Positions 1 through 6,602 of a DNA stretch of 16,268 nucleotides are shown in pieces (within the stretch, counting starts at the first letter, position 1; each line of letters opens with the position of its first letter). Both the position numbers and the translations under genes were made by a program. Source of the stretch: Clostridia bacterium. Its GTDB lineage: Bacteria; Bacillota_E; RBS10-35; JAJYVN01. The notes under the pieces were generated by a model that was not told where the DNA came from, did no database searches, and saw only the letters and a list, made by a program, of their open reading frames with translations. The DNA is taken from assembly GCA_027335515.1 (NCBI GenBank), contig DAHWHT010000343.1:1-16268 (forward strand). Reading direction: 5' to 3'.

Positions 1-63
1 GCACGGCGACAGCCAGAGCTCTTCGATCACTGGAAAAGGGGACTTCTCCCGGCGGCGGAATAA
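1..63 (+). CDS. C-terminal 20 codons of group II intron reverse transcriptase/maturase (partial)
   Basis: Frame 1 reads ARRQPELFDHWKRGLLPAAE and then a TAA stop at 61-63, only three bases before domain V. The xLFxHW pattern near the stop is typical of the C-terminal tail of bacterial group II intron-encoded proteins, and the position just 5' of domain V fits, because the ORF sits in domain IV. Such proteins act as reverse transcriptase and maturase, helping the intron RNA splice and retrohome. Everything upstream lies outside the window, so whether the enzyme is intact cannot be judged. Confidence 0.75.
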   Translation, partial: ARRQPELFDHWKRGLLPAAE

Positions 64-141
64 GGGGAGCCGGATGAGCGGAGACGTTCACGTCCGGTTC
101 TGAGAGGGCCCCGGGGTGAAACCCCCCGGGGCTACTCACCC
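1..141 (+). mobile_element. 3' end of a group II intron (maturase tail, domains V and VI)
   Basis: Domain V is at 67-100 and folds as the canonical 34-nt hairpin. The lower stem pairs 67-75 with 92-100, the catalytic triad is AGC at 68-70, the two-base bulge is A90-C91, and a GAGA tetraloop (81-84) closes a five-pair upper stem. Domain VI follows. Its GC-rich stem pairs 108-116 with 124-132, and A134 is bulged between U133-G107 and C135-G106, which is the expected lariat branch point. The exact 3' splice site cannot be read. From the branch-point distance it should fall at about 139-144. The rest of the intron lies left of the window. The element is a self-splicing retroelement that encodes its own reverse transcriptase/maturase, and it appears to be inserted in a flavin-reductase-like gene. 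Confidence 0.9.
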
Positions 142-143
142 AA

Positions 144-509
144 TGTTCCCACCAACCACCCCGGATGCTCGTCTCTCTGGAACGGGGTATGGCGATCGTC
201 GACCGAATCCGGACGAGCGGCCGCTTTGGGCTCTCGCTTCTGGCTGAGGACCAACTGCCGTTGGCCTTGCGCGTGTGGCGGGGCGCCGCATCTCCGGCTG
301 CCCTGGACCGTGACCGCTTGGTCCGGGACGGGGACGACCCGCCGGTGCTGGAGCGCGGAGTCGGCCACTTTGTCTGCGAGGTGGCGGGGGAGTTCAACGC
401 CGATGCGGATTGCGTCGGCTTTCACGGGCCCGTGGTCCGGTTTGGCTGGGGCCGCCGCGCGGCGGCCCAACTTCGCGCTGACCAGCTGACCGCGGCCGAA
501 CGTGGCTGA
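144..509 (+). CDS. flavin-reductase-like protein, C-terminal part, 5' end interrupted by the intron
   Basis: The open frame runs straight out of the intron 3' end: a short stretch with QPPRMLVSLERG, then RIRTSGRFGLSLLAEDQ, then a HFVCEVAGEF segment, ending at TGA 507-509. The PP-x-LVSLER, I-x-SGRF-x-x-x-LAEDQ and CEV blocks are the usual order in FMN-binding split-barrel flavin reductases. These use NAD(P)H to reduce flavin, often for a partner monooxygenase. The N-terminal part, normally about 45 residues before the PP-x-LV block, is missing and is presumably the 5' exon beyond the intron. The first ATG in frame, at 165, lies inside the conserved block with no convincing ribosome site, so it is not a natural start. 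The C-terminal 30 residues match the family less well, so mild decay is possible. Confidence 0.55.
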   Translation, partial: CSHQPPRMLVSLERGMAIVDRIRTSGRFGLSLLAEDQLPLALRVWRGAASPAALDRDRLVRDGDDPPVLERGVGHFVCEVAGEFNADADCVGFHGPVVRFGWGRRAAAQLRADQLTAAERG

Positions 510-760
510 AGACGTTCGTCAATCGCCGATACCGGCGTTCGGTTCCCGTCCATAGAGGGAACCCATCATGCCGCCCGATACCGCTCCGCTGACCGACCGC
601 TGCCAAGGAAGCCGCGTTGGTCCTCGCGCTCCTGCCCCCGCCGGGCCGCGACCGATCCGGCGCCAAGCGCCGACCCTTGGGCAACACGCCTGAGCGTGTC
701 GTTCGATCACCGCCGCCGATCGGGAGGGCGGGGATGGTCGCGGTCCGCAGCGGCCGCCGC
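510..760. other. non-coding stretch between flavin-reductase fragment and menG, with two small hairpins
   Basis: No convincing gene is visible on either strand; open frames here are short and show no family pattern. Two inverted repeats stand out. One has a perfect 7-bp stem, GGTTCCC at 541-547 with GGGAACC at 557-563 and a 9-base loop. The other has a 6-bp stem, 658-663 with 667-672, with a CAA triloop. Neither is followed by a T tract. The first could end transcription of the flavin reductase gene, but this is inference. The remainder holds nothing I recognise. Confidence 0.5.
541..563 (+). terminator. possible hairpin terminator after the flavin-reductase fragment
   Basis: A perfect 7-bp inverted repeat with a 9-base loop lies 32 bases after the stop codon at 509. 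There is no downstream T run, so it would not be a classic intrinsic terminator. It is reported as a weak candidate only. Confidence 0.25.
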
Positions 761-789
761 TTGAGGGTCGGGCGGTGTTCCGTCATGAT
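761..789 (+). promoter_or_regulatory. candidate sigma70-type promoter for menG
   Basis: A -35 candidate TTGAGG (761-766, four of six consensus bases) is followed after 17 bp by CATGAT (784-789, four of six). A start of transcription near 796 would leave a leader of about 60 bases before the preferred TTG start at 859. The match is moderate in a GC-rich context, so chance occurrence is possible. Confidence 0.3.
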
Positions 790-858
790 GGGTACATGTG
801 GGGTCGGCCGATCCTGGCGGCTCGCCAGCCAGGGTCGTGGCGGAAAGAGGGTCGGCGG

Positions 859-1626
859 TTGGACGAGCGGGTTTCCGACGGGCAGGCGCGGGCGGAGGGT
901 GCGGCCGGCCTCGACAAATCGGCCTTCATACCCCAATTGTTCGACCGCATCGCCGACCATTACGATCAGATGAACCTGATCATGACCGCCGGGGTCTGGC
1001 GGCGCTGGCAGGCGGCCTTCCGGCGCCGCTGTGGGGTGCCGGCGGGGGCCCAGGTGGTCGACATCGGTTGTGGTACCGCGGAACTGAGCCTTCTGCTGGC
1101 GGATCTGGTGGGTCGGGACGGGCGCGTGTCCGGGGTGGATCTTTCGGAGCGCATGCTCGAGGTGGGCCGCCGCAAGGTTGACGCGTCGCCGCATCGGGAC
1201 CGGGTGCGGCTGCAGCGGGGCGATGCGCTGGAGCTTCCCTTTGAGGCCGGGAGCTTTGACGCGGCCGCCTCGGCGTTTGTGATGCGCAACGTCGCCGACC
1301 TGGACCGGGCCCTGGCGGAGATCGTCCGGGTGGTGCGGCCCGGCGGTCGGGTGGCGATCCTGGAGTTGAGCCACCCACCCGCCTCCGTGGTCCGCGTGCC
1401 GTACCTGTTGTATTTTCGTCATGTGCTTCCCCAACTCGGTCGCTGGGCGGCCCGCGCCGGCCTGCCCGTGGCGCCCTACGCTTGGCTGCCGTTGTCGCTG
1501 CAGACCTTTCCCGGAGCCGAGGCCATGGCGCAGCGGATGGCGCAGGCGGGGATGGACGAGGTGCGCTTTCATCGGCTGACCGCCGGCATTGTCTGTCTGC
1601 ACACCGCGCGGATTGCCCAGCGCTGA
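859..1626 (+). CDS. menG: demethylmenaquinone/ubiquinone-type C-methyltransferase (MenG/UbiE family)
   Basis: This SAM-dependent enzyme makes the last methylation of the menaquinone (or ubiquinone) ring. The N-terminal family signature FDRIADHYDQMN is followed by the SAM-binding motif VVDIGCGTAE (around residues 67-76), the acidic strand end GVDLSERM, and the second family signature MRNVADLDRALAEIVRV-x-RPGG. TTG 859 is preferred as start because GGAAAGAGG lies at 842-850, about 8 bases upstream, and gives 255 residues, the normal family size. The frame is open back to a GTG at 775 and an ATG at 796, but these would add a tail with no family match and would fall at or upstream of the likely transcription start. 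It lies 114 bp before hemA on the same strand. In a Gram-positive-type organism menaquinone is the likelier substrate, but this is inference. Confidence 0.88.
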   Translation: MDERVSDGQARAEGAAGLDKSAFIPQLFDRIADHYDQMNLIMTAGVWRRWQAAFRRRCGVPAGAQVVDIGCGTAELSLLLADLVGRDGRVSGVDLSERMLEVGRRKVDASPHRDRVRLQRGDALELPFEAGSFDAAASAFVMRNVADLDRALAEIVRVVRPGGRVAILELSHPPASVVRVPYLLYFRHVLPQLGRWAARAGLPVAPYAWLPLSLQTFPGAEAMAQRMAQAGMDEVRFHRLTAGIVCLHTARIAQR

Positions 1627-1636
1627 GCGGCGAGGT

Positions 1637-1665
1637 TTGCCGAGCCTGTTTCCTCGTATTACAAT
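1637..1665 (+). promoter_or_regulatory. sigma70-like promoter for the hem cluster
   Basis: TTGCCG (1637-1642) and TACAAT (1660-1665, five of six consensus bases) are separated by exactly 17 bp. They lie in the 114-bp gap between menG and hemA, and the local A/T island stands out against the GC-rich surroundings. Transcription would begin near 1672 and leave a GC-rich leader of about 70 bases, containing CCCCGGGG and GGCCGGCC-type self-complementary stretches, before the hemA start. This suggests that hemA-hemB can be expressed separately from menG. Confidence 0.6.
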
Positions 1666-1740
1666 CGGCTGCGGCGCGCCCCCGGGGCGGCCGGCCGGGC
1701 CGGCTGCGCGGGCACGGGCGGTGGAAGGGATCTGGACCGC

Positions 1741-3057
1741 TTGCATCTGCTGGTCTGCGGACTCGATCAGCACTCTGCGCCGCTTGCCGTGCGCGAGCGC
1801 TGCAGTTGGCCCGCCGATGCGCTTGCGGCTGCCCAGGACGCCCTGCGCGCGCAGGGGCTGGCCGAGGTGGCCCTGCTGTGCACGTGCAACCGTACCGAGG
1901 TCTATGCCGTGGCCGACAATCCGGCCATCGCGCTGGCCGGAATCGGGGCGGTGTTCGCCGAGCGGGCCGCGGTTCCACTCCAGGACCTGCGGACCCACCT
2001 CTACAGTGCCGTGGGTGCGGCCGAGACCCTGCGCCATTTGTGCCGAGTGTCCTGCGGGCTGGAGGCCACGGTTCTGGGTGAGACCCAGGTGCTGGGCCAG
2101 GTTCGCCAGGCGTATCTGGACGCGACCGCGACCGGCGGCGTGGGCAAGATGCTGCATGCCCTGTTCCACCATGCCCTGGCCTGCGCCAAGCGGGTGCACA
2201 CGCAGACCACCCTTTCGGCCGCCCCGGTCAGCGTCGGTGCGGCGGCGGTCGATCACGCCCGGCGCACCCTCGGGGACCTGCGCGCGCGCCGCGCCGCGGT
2301 GCTGGGCGCCGGGGCCACCGCGGGCACCGTGGCCCACGGGCTGCGCGAGGCCGGCTGCGGCCGCATCGTCGTCCTGAATCGTACCCAGAGCCACGGCGAA
2401 CGCCTGGCAGGCGCGGTCGGCGGCCAGGCTGTGCCGCTCGCGGAACTCCCGGAGCAGCTGGTGGCGGCGGATGTCGTGGTCAGTTCGACCGCGGCGCGCC
2501 AGGCCGTGGTGACGGCGGCCGTCGTGCGCCAGGCGGTGGCGCGTCGGTCCGGGAGGCCGTTGCTGTTGATCGATATCGCCGTGCCGCGGGACGTCGATCC
2601 CGATGTGGCCGAGATCCCCGGGGCCCAGCTGTGCAACCTGGATGACATCGGAGGCGCGGCGGCGGGTCTGGCGGACCGCGCGCGTGAGGCCGCGGCGGCC
2701 GCGGCGATCATCGCCGAGGAGGTCGCGCGGTTCGAACAATGGCTACGCGGTCTGGACGTGGTGCCCCTGATCCGTGCCCTGGAATCCCGTTTTCAATCCG
2801 TCGCGGAGCAGCAGGCGGCGCGCACCCTGCGACGCCTGCCCCAACTGGAGCCCAGCGAGCGCGAGCGCGTCCACCAGCTGGCGACGGCGGTCGCCGCCCA
2901 ACTCCTCGACCCAGCGCTGCGGCGGCTCAAGGAACTGGCCGGCACGCCCGGCGGCCATGACGCCGTGCGTGCCCTGACCTATGTCTTCGGCTGCGATCCG
3001 ACCGCGGTGGTCGGCCTGCCCGGCGGCGCGGCGGACGCGGCGGCCGTCGGCAATTAG
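1741..3057 (+). CDS. hemA: glutamyl-tRNA reductase
   Basis: HemA reduces glutamyl-tRNA(Glu) with NADPH to glutamate-1-semialdehyde, the first committed step of C5-route tetrapyrrole synthesis. The N-terminus LHLLVCGLDQHSAP is canonical. The catalytic Cys is C49 in CTCNRTEVY. The family block GLEATVLGETQVLGQVRQAY follows. The NADPH-binding Rossmann segment AVLGAGATAGTVA and a LLIDIAVPRDVDP block come next, then the helical dimerisation domain to residue 438, slightly longer than E. coli HemA. TTG 1741 is preceded by GGAAGGG at 1723-1729. It is the first gene after the promoter at 1637-1665, and the next gene's ribosome site overlaps its stop codon. Heme feedback by proteolysis is known in some bacteria, but nothing in this sequence demonstrates it. 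Confidence 0.95.
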   Translation: MHLLVCGLDQHSAPLAVRERCSWPADALAAAQDALRAQGLAEVALLCTCNRTEVYAVADNPAIALAGIGAVFAERAAVPLQDLRTHLYSAVGAAETLRHLCRVSCGLEATVLGETQVLGQVRQAYLDATATGGVGKMLHALFHHALACAKRVHTQTTLSAAPVSVGAAAVDHARRTLGDLRARRAAVLGAGATAGTVAHGLREAGCGRIVVLNRTQSHGERLAGAVGGQAVPLAELPEQLVAADVVVSSTAARQAVVTAAVVRQAVARRSGRPLLLIDIAVPRDVDPDVAEIPGAQLCNLDDIGGAAAGLADRAREAAAAAAIIAEEVARFEQWLRGLDVVPLIRALESRFQSVAEQQAARTLRRLPQLEPSERERVHQLATAVAAQLLDPALRRLKELAGTPGGHDAVRALTYVFGCDPTAVVGLPGGAADAAAVGN

Positions 3058-3068
3058 GAGGGGTCACC

Positions 3069-3752
3069 TTGCGCGCCTACTACTATCCGACGTTCCTTGA
3101 CCTGCGCGGGCGCGCGTGTGTGATTGTCGGCGGCGGAGACGTCGCCTACGGCAAGGTGATCGGTCTGCTGCCGTGCGGGGCGGAGGTTCAGGTGATCAGC
3201 CCGGAGGTCCATCCCGGCATCGCCCGGCTCGCGGCGCGCGGCACGATCCGTTGGACGCGCCGCACCTACCACCCCGGAGACCTGGCCGGCGCCGGCCTGG
3301 CGATCGCGGCGACCGACGACACCGCGCTCAACACGGCCGTGCACGCCGAGGCGGTGCGGGAGCGGGTGCTGGTCAACGTCGTCGACGTGCCCGAGCAGTG
3401 CCAGTTCGTCGCCGGGGCGGTCTTCCGCCGCGGGCGGCTGCAGGTCTCGATCTCGACCGGCGGGGCCAGTCCCGCCCTGGCCGCGCGCCTGAAACGCGAA
3501 CTGAACGCCGTCTTTGGTCCGGAGCACGGCCAACTGGTCTCCGCCTACCGCCGCCTGCGTCCGTTGGTGATGGAGCGCATTGCGGGGGTGCAGGCGCGCA
3601 AACGCTTCTGGCTGGAACTGGTGGCGCGCGAGGACCTGCTGCCGCTGCTGCGCCAGCGGCGGCGCGCCGAACTGGATGCCGCGCTGCGGTCGGCCGTGGA
3701 GGGGTTTGCGCGACGCGAGGCCGCGGCGGGCGCCGTCGCGGCGCGGCCATGA
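3069..3752 (+). CDS. precorrin-2 dehydrogenase / sirohydrochlorin ferrochelatase-type protein (CysG N-terminal/Met8 family)
   Basis: It converts precorrin-2 to sirohydrochlorin with NAD+, and some members also insert iron to give siroheme. The 227 residues begin FLDLRGRACVIVGGGDVA, a Rossmann nucleotide-binding loop at about residues 17-26. The essential family Asp is D106 in NVVDVP (equivalent to the Asp of CysG and Met8p). The block SISTGGASPALAARLK (from about residue 129) and a helical C-terminal dimerisation part follow. TTG 3069 has a strong AGGAGGGG site at 3056-3063 that overlaps the hemA stop, which indicates translational linkage. The methyltransferase half of classical CysG is absent here and is supplied by the CobA domain of the fusion gene downstream. 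Whether it has ferrochelatase activity cannot be told from sequence. Confidence 0.9.
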   Translation: MRAYYYPTFLDLRGRACVIVGGGDVAYGKVIGLLPCGAEVQVISPEVHPGIARLAARGTIRWTRRTYHPGDLAGAGLAIAATDDTALNTAVHAEAVRERVLVNVVDVPEQCQFVAGAVFRRGRLQVSISTGGASPALAARLKRELNAVFGPEHGQLVSAYRRLRPLVMERIAGVQARKRFWLELVAREDLLPLLRQRRRAELDAALRSAVEGFARREAAAGAVAARP

Positions 3753-4786
3753 GCCGTCCGCTGCGCATCGGCACCCGCGCCAGCGCCCTGGCGCAGGCGC
3801 AGGCCCGCTGGGCGGCGGCCGCCTTGGGGGCGATCTGGACCGCCGGACCGGTGACGCTGGTGTCGGTGACCACGGCCGGCGACCGGTTGTCGGCCGCGGA
3901 TCCCGCCGGTCCGGTACCGCCGTCGCGCGGTTGGTTTGTGGGGGCGTTGCAGGAGGCGCTGCTGGCCGGCGAGGTGGACGTTTGTGTCCACAGCGCCAAG
4001 GATCTGCCCCCCGAGATCCCCGACGGGCTGTCGCTGGCGGCCTTTCCCGCCCGCGGCGACCCGCGAGACGCCCTGGTGGCCCCGGGCGTCTCGGGCCTGG
4101 CGGACCTTCCCCCGGGGGCGGTGGTCGCCACCGGCAGCCCGCGGCGCGCCGTGCAGTTGCGGGCGTTGCGGCCCGACCTGACGGTGGGCCCGGTGCGCGG
4201 CAACGTGGACACCCGTCTGCACCGCGTCGCGGAGGGTGCCTTTGCCGGCGCGGTGCTGGCGCTGGCGGGCCTGACGCGGCTGGGACGGGCCGCCGCCGCC
4301 GTCGAGGTGTTTGCCCCGGACCGCATGGTTCCGGCGGCGGGCCAGGGGGCGCTGGCCCTGGAGGTCCGGCACGCCGACGCGGAGGTCACCGCGGCCGTAC
4401 GCCGCCTGGACGACCCCGCGACGGCGTTTGCCGTCCTGGCGGAGCGGGCGGTGCTGGCGGCGTTGGGCGGCGGTTGTCAGGCCCCCGCGGGCGCGCTCAC
4501 TACCCTGGAGGAGCCTGGGCGGGCGGTCCTGCGGGCCGCGATCTGCGGGGCGCGCTCCGGCCGCGTGGTGCGCGCGTTGGTGGGGATGCCGCTTTGGCAC
4601 CGCTGGCCGGATCGCGCGGCGCTGTGCGGGTCGGCGGCCGAACTCGCCGCGCTGGCGGTGGAGGCGTTGCGGGGCGAGGGGGCGCAGGCCCTGCTCGCCG
4701 AAGGTGGGGTGGGGGCGCAAGATGGCGGAGCGGGATCCGGATTCGGCGTCGCAGGCGGGGCGCGGGGCCGACCAGGGGAAGGGTAG
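3749..4786 (+). CDS. hemC: porphobilinogen deaminase (hydroxymethylbilane synthase)
   Basis: HemC joins four porphobilinogens into hydroxymethylbilane on a dipyrromethane cofactor. It begins with LRIGTRASALAQAQ. The catalytic Asp is D85 in VHSAKDLP. The substrate-binding arginine stretches TGSPRRAVQLRALRP and VRGNVDTRL follow, and the cofactor-binding Cys is C243 in GGGCQAPAG. ATG 3749 overlaps the previous stop (ATGA), so translation is probably coupled. At 345 residues it is about 30 longer than E. coli HemC. The surplus is a Gly-rich tail after the natural end of the fold, and its coding sequence overlaps the first 65 bases of the next gene. Confidence 0.95.
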   Translation: MSRPLRIGTRASALAQAQARWAAAALGAIWTAGPVTLVSVTTAGDRLSAADPAGPVPPSRGWFVGALQEALLAGEVDVCVHSAKDLPPEIPDGLSLAAFPARGDPRDALVAPGVSGLADLPPGAVVATGSPRRAVQLRALRPDLTVGPVRGNVDTRLHRVAEGAFAGAVLALAGLTRLGRAAAAVEVFAPDRMVPAAGQGALALEVRHADAEVTAAVRRLDDPATAFAVLAERAVLAALGGGCQAPAGALTTLEEPGRAVLRAAICGARSGRVVRALVGMPLWHRWPDRAALCGSAAELAALAVEALRGEGAQALLAEGGVGAQDGGAGSGFGVAGGARGRPGEG

Positions 4787-6602
4787 GTCGGACGCCGACG
4801 CCGAGCGCGTCCGGTCGGACGCGGAGGCCGCCGTTGCCTTCGGCCGGCAACTCGGTCAGGCCATGGGGGCCCTTTTGGGTTCCGCTTCGGATTTGATGCG
4901 CCAGGTGATGGGGGACGACGAACCGGAGGTCGATCCGTCGGCGGCGGAACCCGACCTGACCGACCCCGAGTGGCCGCCCGACGACGATCCGGACGACCAG
5001 GCCGCCGACGCCGACGCCGATGGTGTGGACGCCGAGCCCGAGCCGGAATACGTGTCGGAGCCGGAGCGGCCTGGTACGGTCTACCTGGTTGGGGCGGGTC
5101 CGGGGGATCCCGGCCTGCTGACCGTGCGCGGGCGCGAGGTGCTCGAAGCGGCGGACGTCGTCGTCTACGATCGCCTGATTGATCCCGGCCTGCTTGAGTT
5201 CTGCCCACCGCATTGCGAGCGGGTCGACGCCGGCAAGGAACCGGGCCGGCAGGCGATGGACCAGGGGGAGATCAACCGAACGCTGGTGGAGCGCGCCGGC
5301 CGCGGGTTGCAGGTGGTGCGGCTCAAGGGTGGCGATCCGTTCGTTTTTGGCCGCGGCGGTGAGGAGGCCCTGGCCCTGGCGGCGACGGGGGTGCCATATG
5401 AGGTGATCCCCGGGGTGACGTCCGCGGTCGCCGTCCCGGCCTACGCCGGTATTCCGGTGACGCACCGCGACGTGGCCGGGTCGTTTGGCGTGGTGACCGG
5501 CCACCAACGGCCCGGACGGCCCACCGCCGCCGTGGACTGGTCGGCCTTTGGGCGCCAGCCGGATACCCTGGTCGTGCTGATGGGGTTGGGCGAACTCGAG
5601 GCGATCACCGCCGCTCTGGTGTCCGCCGGTCGGGACCCGGCGACCCCGGCCGCGGTCATCGCAGGGGGTACCACGGCGCGGCAGCGGACCGTGGTGGCCG
5701 ACCTTGGGTCGGTGGCCGCCGAGGTGGCCGCGGCCGGGCTGGGAAACCCGGCGACGCTGATCGTCGGCCGGGTGGTGCGCCTGCGTGAGCAACTGCAGTG
5801 GTTGGAGCGCCGCAGCCTGTTTGGCCGCCGCATCGTGCTGACGCGGACCCGGGAGCAGGCCTCGGGTTTGGCGGCCCGCCTGCGCCTGCTGGGCGCCGAG
5901 CCGGTCGGGCTGCCGGTGCTGCGGATCATCGACCAGCCGGACCCCGAGGATCTGGAGTGGGCGATCACCAATGTGGCCGCCTTCTGGTGGGTGTGCTTCA
6001 CTTCGGCCCACGCCGTCGGGCCGTTTTTCACCGCGCTGTATGAGCGGGGATTGGACGCCCGCACCCTGGCCGGCACGCGCGTGGCCTGTGTCGGCCCGGC
6101 GACCGCGCAGGCGGTGCGTGCCCACGGCATCGTGGCCGACGTCGTACCGGAACGCGCCACGGCGGCCGATCTGGTGGCGGCGATGGCCGATCAGGTGCGC
6201 GAGGGCCAGAAGGCACTGTTTGTGCGGGGTGATCCGGCCAGCCCCACCCTGGTGTCCGGGCTGAAGCAACTCGGGCTTGAGGTGCGGCAGGTGATCGCCT
6301 ACGAGGCCGTCTCGGACTGGGAGGCGGCGGAGCGGGCCCGCGACCTGCTGGCCGGCGGCGCGGATGCGGTGACGTTTGCCAGTTCCGCCTCGGTCGGGCA
6401 CTTTTTGGAGGCGACCGGGGAGGATGGGCGCGCGTTGTGCGCGGCGGCCAAGGTGGTATGCATCGGGCCCGTCACCGCGCAGGCGGCCGAGGCGTACGGA
6501 CTGACGGTGGCCGCCGTGGCAAGCGAGCCGACCACCGAGGCGATGGTTGAGGCGATCGCGGGGCTGTGGGCGGCCGACGCCGCGGAGGGAGACGATGGCT
6601 GA
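4722..6602 (+). CDS. uroporphyrinogen-III C-methyltransferase / uroporphyrinogen-III synthase fusion with acidic N-terminal extension
   Basis: This is a CobA-HemD fusion of 626 residues. Residues 119-about 360 are the SAM-dependent methyltransferase: VYLVGAGPGDPGLLT, VVYDRLI, RLKGGDPFVFGRGGEE and PAYAGIPVTHR are all canonical. It methylates uroporphyrinogen III twice to precorrin-2. Residues about 368-626 are the HemD cyclase, beginning FGRRIVLTRTREQA and containing FTSAHAV and FASSASVGHFLEATG. It closes and inverts ring D of hydroxymethylbilane. Residues 1-118 are unusual: a possible amphipathic helix (about 34-64) and then a low-complexity stretch rich in Asp, Glu and Pro. ATG 4722 gives this length and follows a G-rich ribosome site, with a 65-base overlap with hemC. 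A later start such as ATG 4863 would shorten the extension and cannot be excluded. The gene overlaps hemB by 8 bases. Confidence 0.92.
   Translation: MAERDPDSASQAGRGADQGKGRSDADAERVRSDAEAAVAFGRQLGQAMGALLGSASDLMRQVMGDDEPEVDPSAAEPDLTDPEWPPDDDPDDQAADADADGVDAEPEPEYVSEPERPGTVYLVGAGPGDPGLLTVRGREVLEAADVVVYDRLIDPGLLEFCPPHCERVDAGKEPGRQAMDQGEINRTLVERAGRGLQVVRLKGGDPFVFGRGGEEALALAATGVPYEVIPGVTSAVAVPAYAGIPVTHRDVAGSFGVVTGHQRPGRPTAAVDWSAFGRQPDTLVVLMGLGELEAITAALVSAGRDPATPAAVIAGGTTARQRTVVADLGSVAAEVAAAGLGNPATLIVGRVVRLREQLQWLERRSLFGRRIVLTRTREQASGLAARLRLLGAEPVGLPVLRIIDQPDPEDLEWAITNVAAFWWVCFTSAHAVGPFFTALYERGLDARTLAGTRVACVGPATAQAVRAHGIVADVVPERATAADLVAAMADQVREGQKALFVRGDPASPTLVSGLKQLGLEVRQVIAYEAVSDWEAAERARDLLAGGADAVTFASSASVGHFLEATGEDGRALCAAAKVVCIGPVTAQAAEAYGLTVAAVASEPTTEAMVEAIAGLWAADAAEGDDG

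Noticed and set aside
775..858. Upstream extension of menG to GTG 775 or ATG 796.
   Set aside because: The extra 28 residues do not resemble the family, and the TTG at 859 has a good ribosome site. The earlier codons fall at or upstream of the probable transcription start.
394..2739. A 781-codon open frame on the minus strand.
   Set aside because: It lies antisense to menG and hemA, has no family motifs, and is rich in Arg/Gly/Pro/His as expected of a GC-rich shadow frame.
4863..4865. ATG 4863 as the start of the CobA-HemD fusion.
   Set aside because: It has no clear ribosome site, and ATG 4722 is better placed after a G-rich site with coupling to hemC. It is kept only as an alternative.
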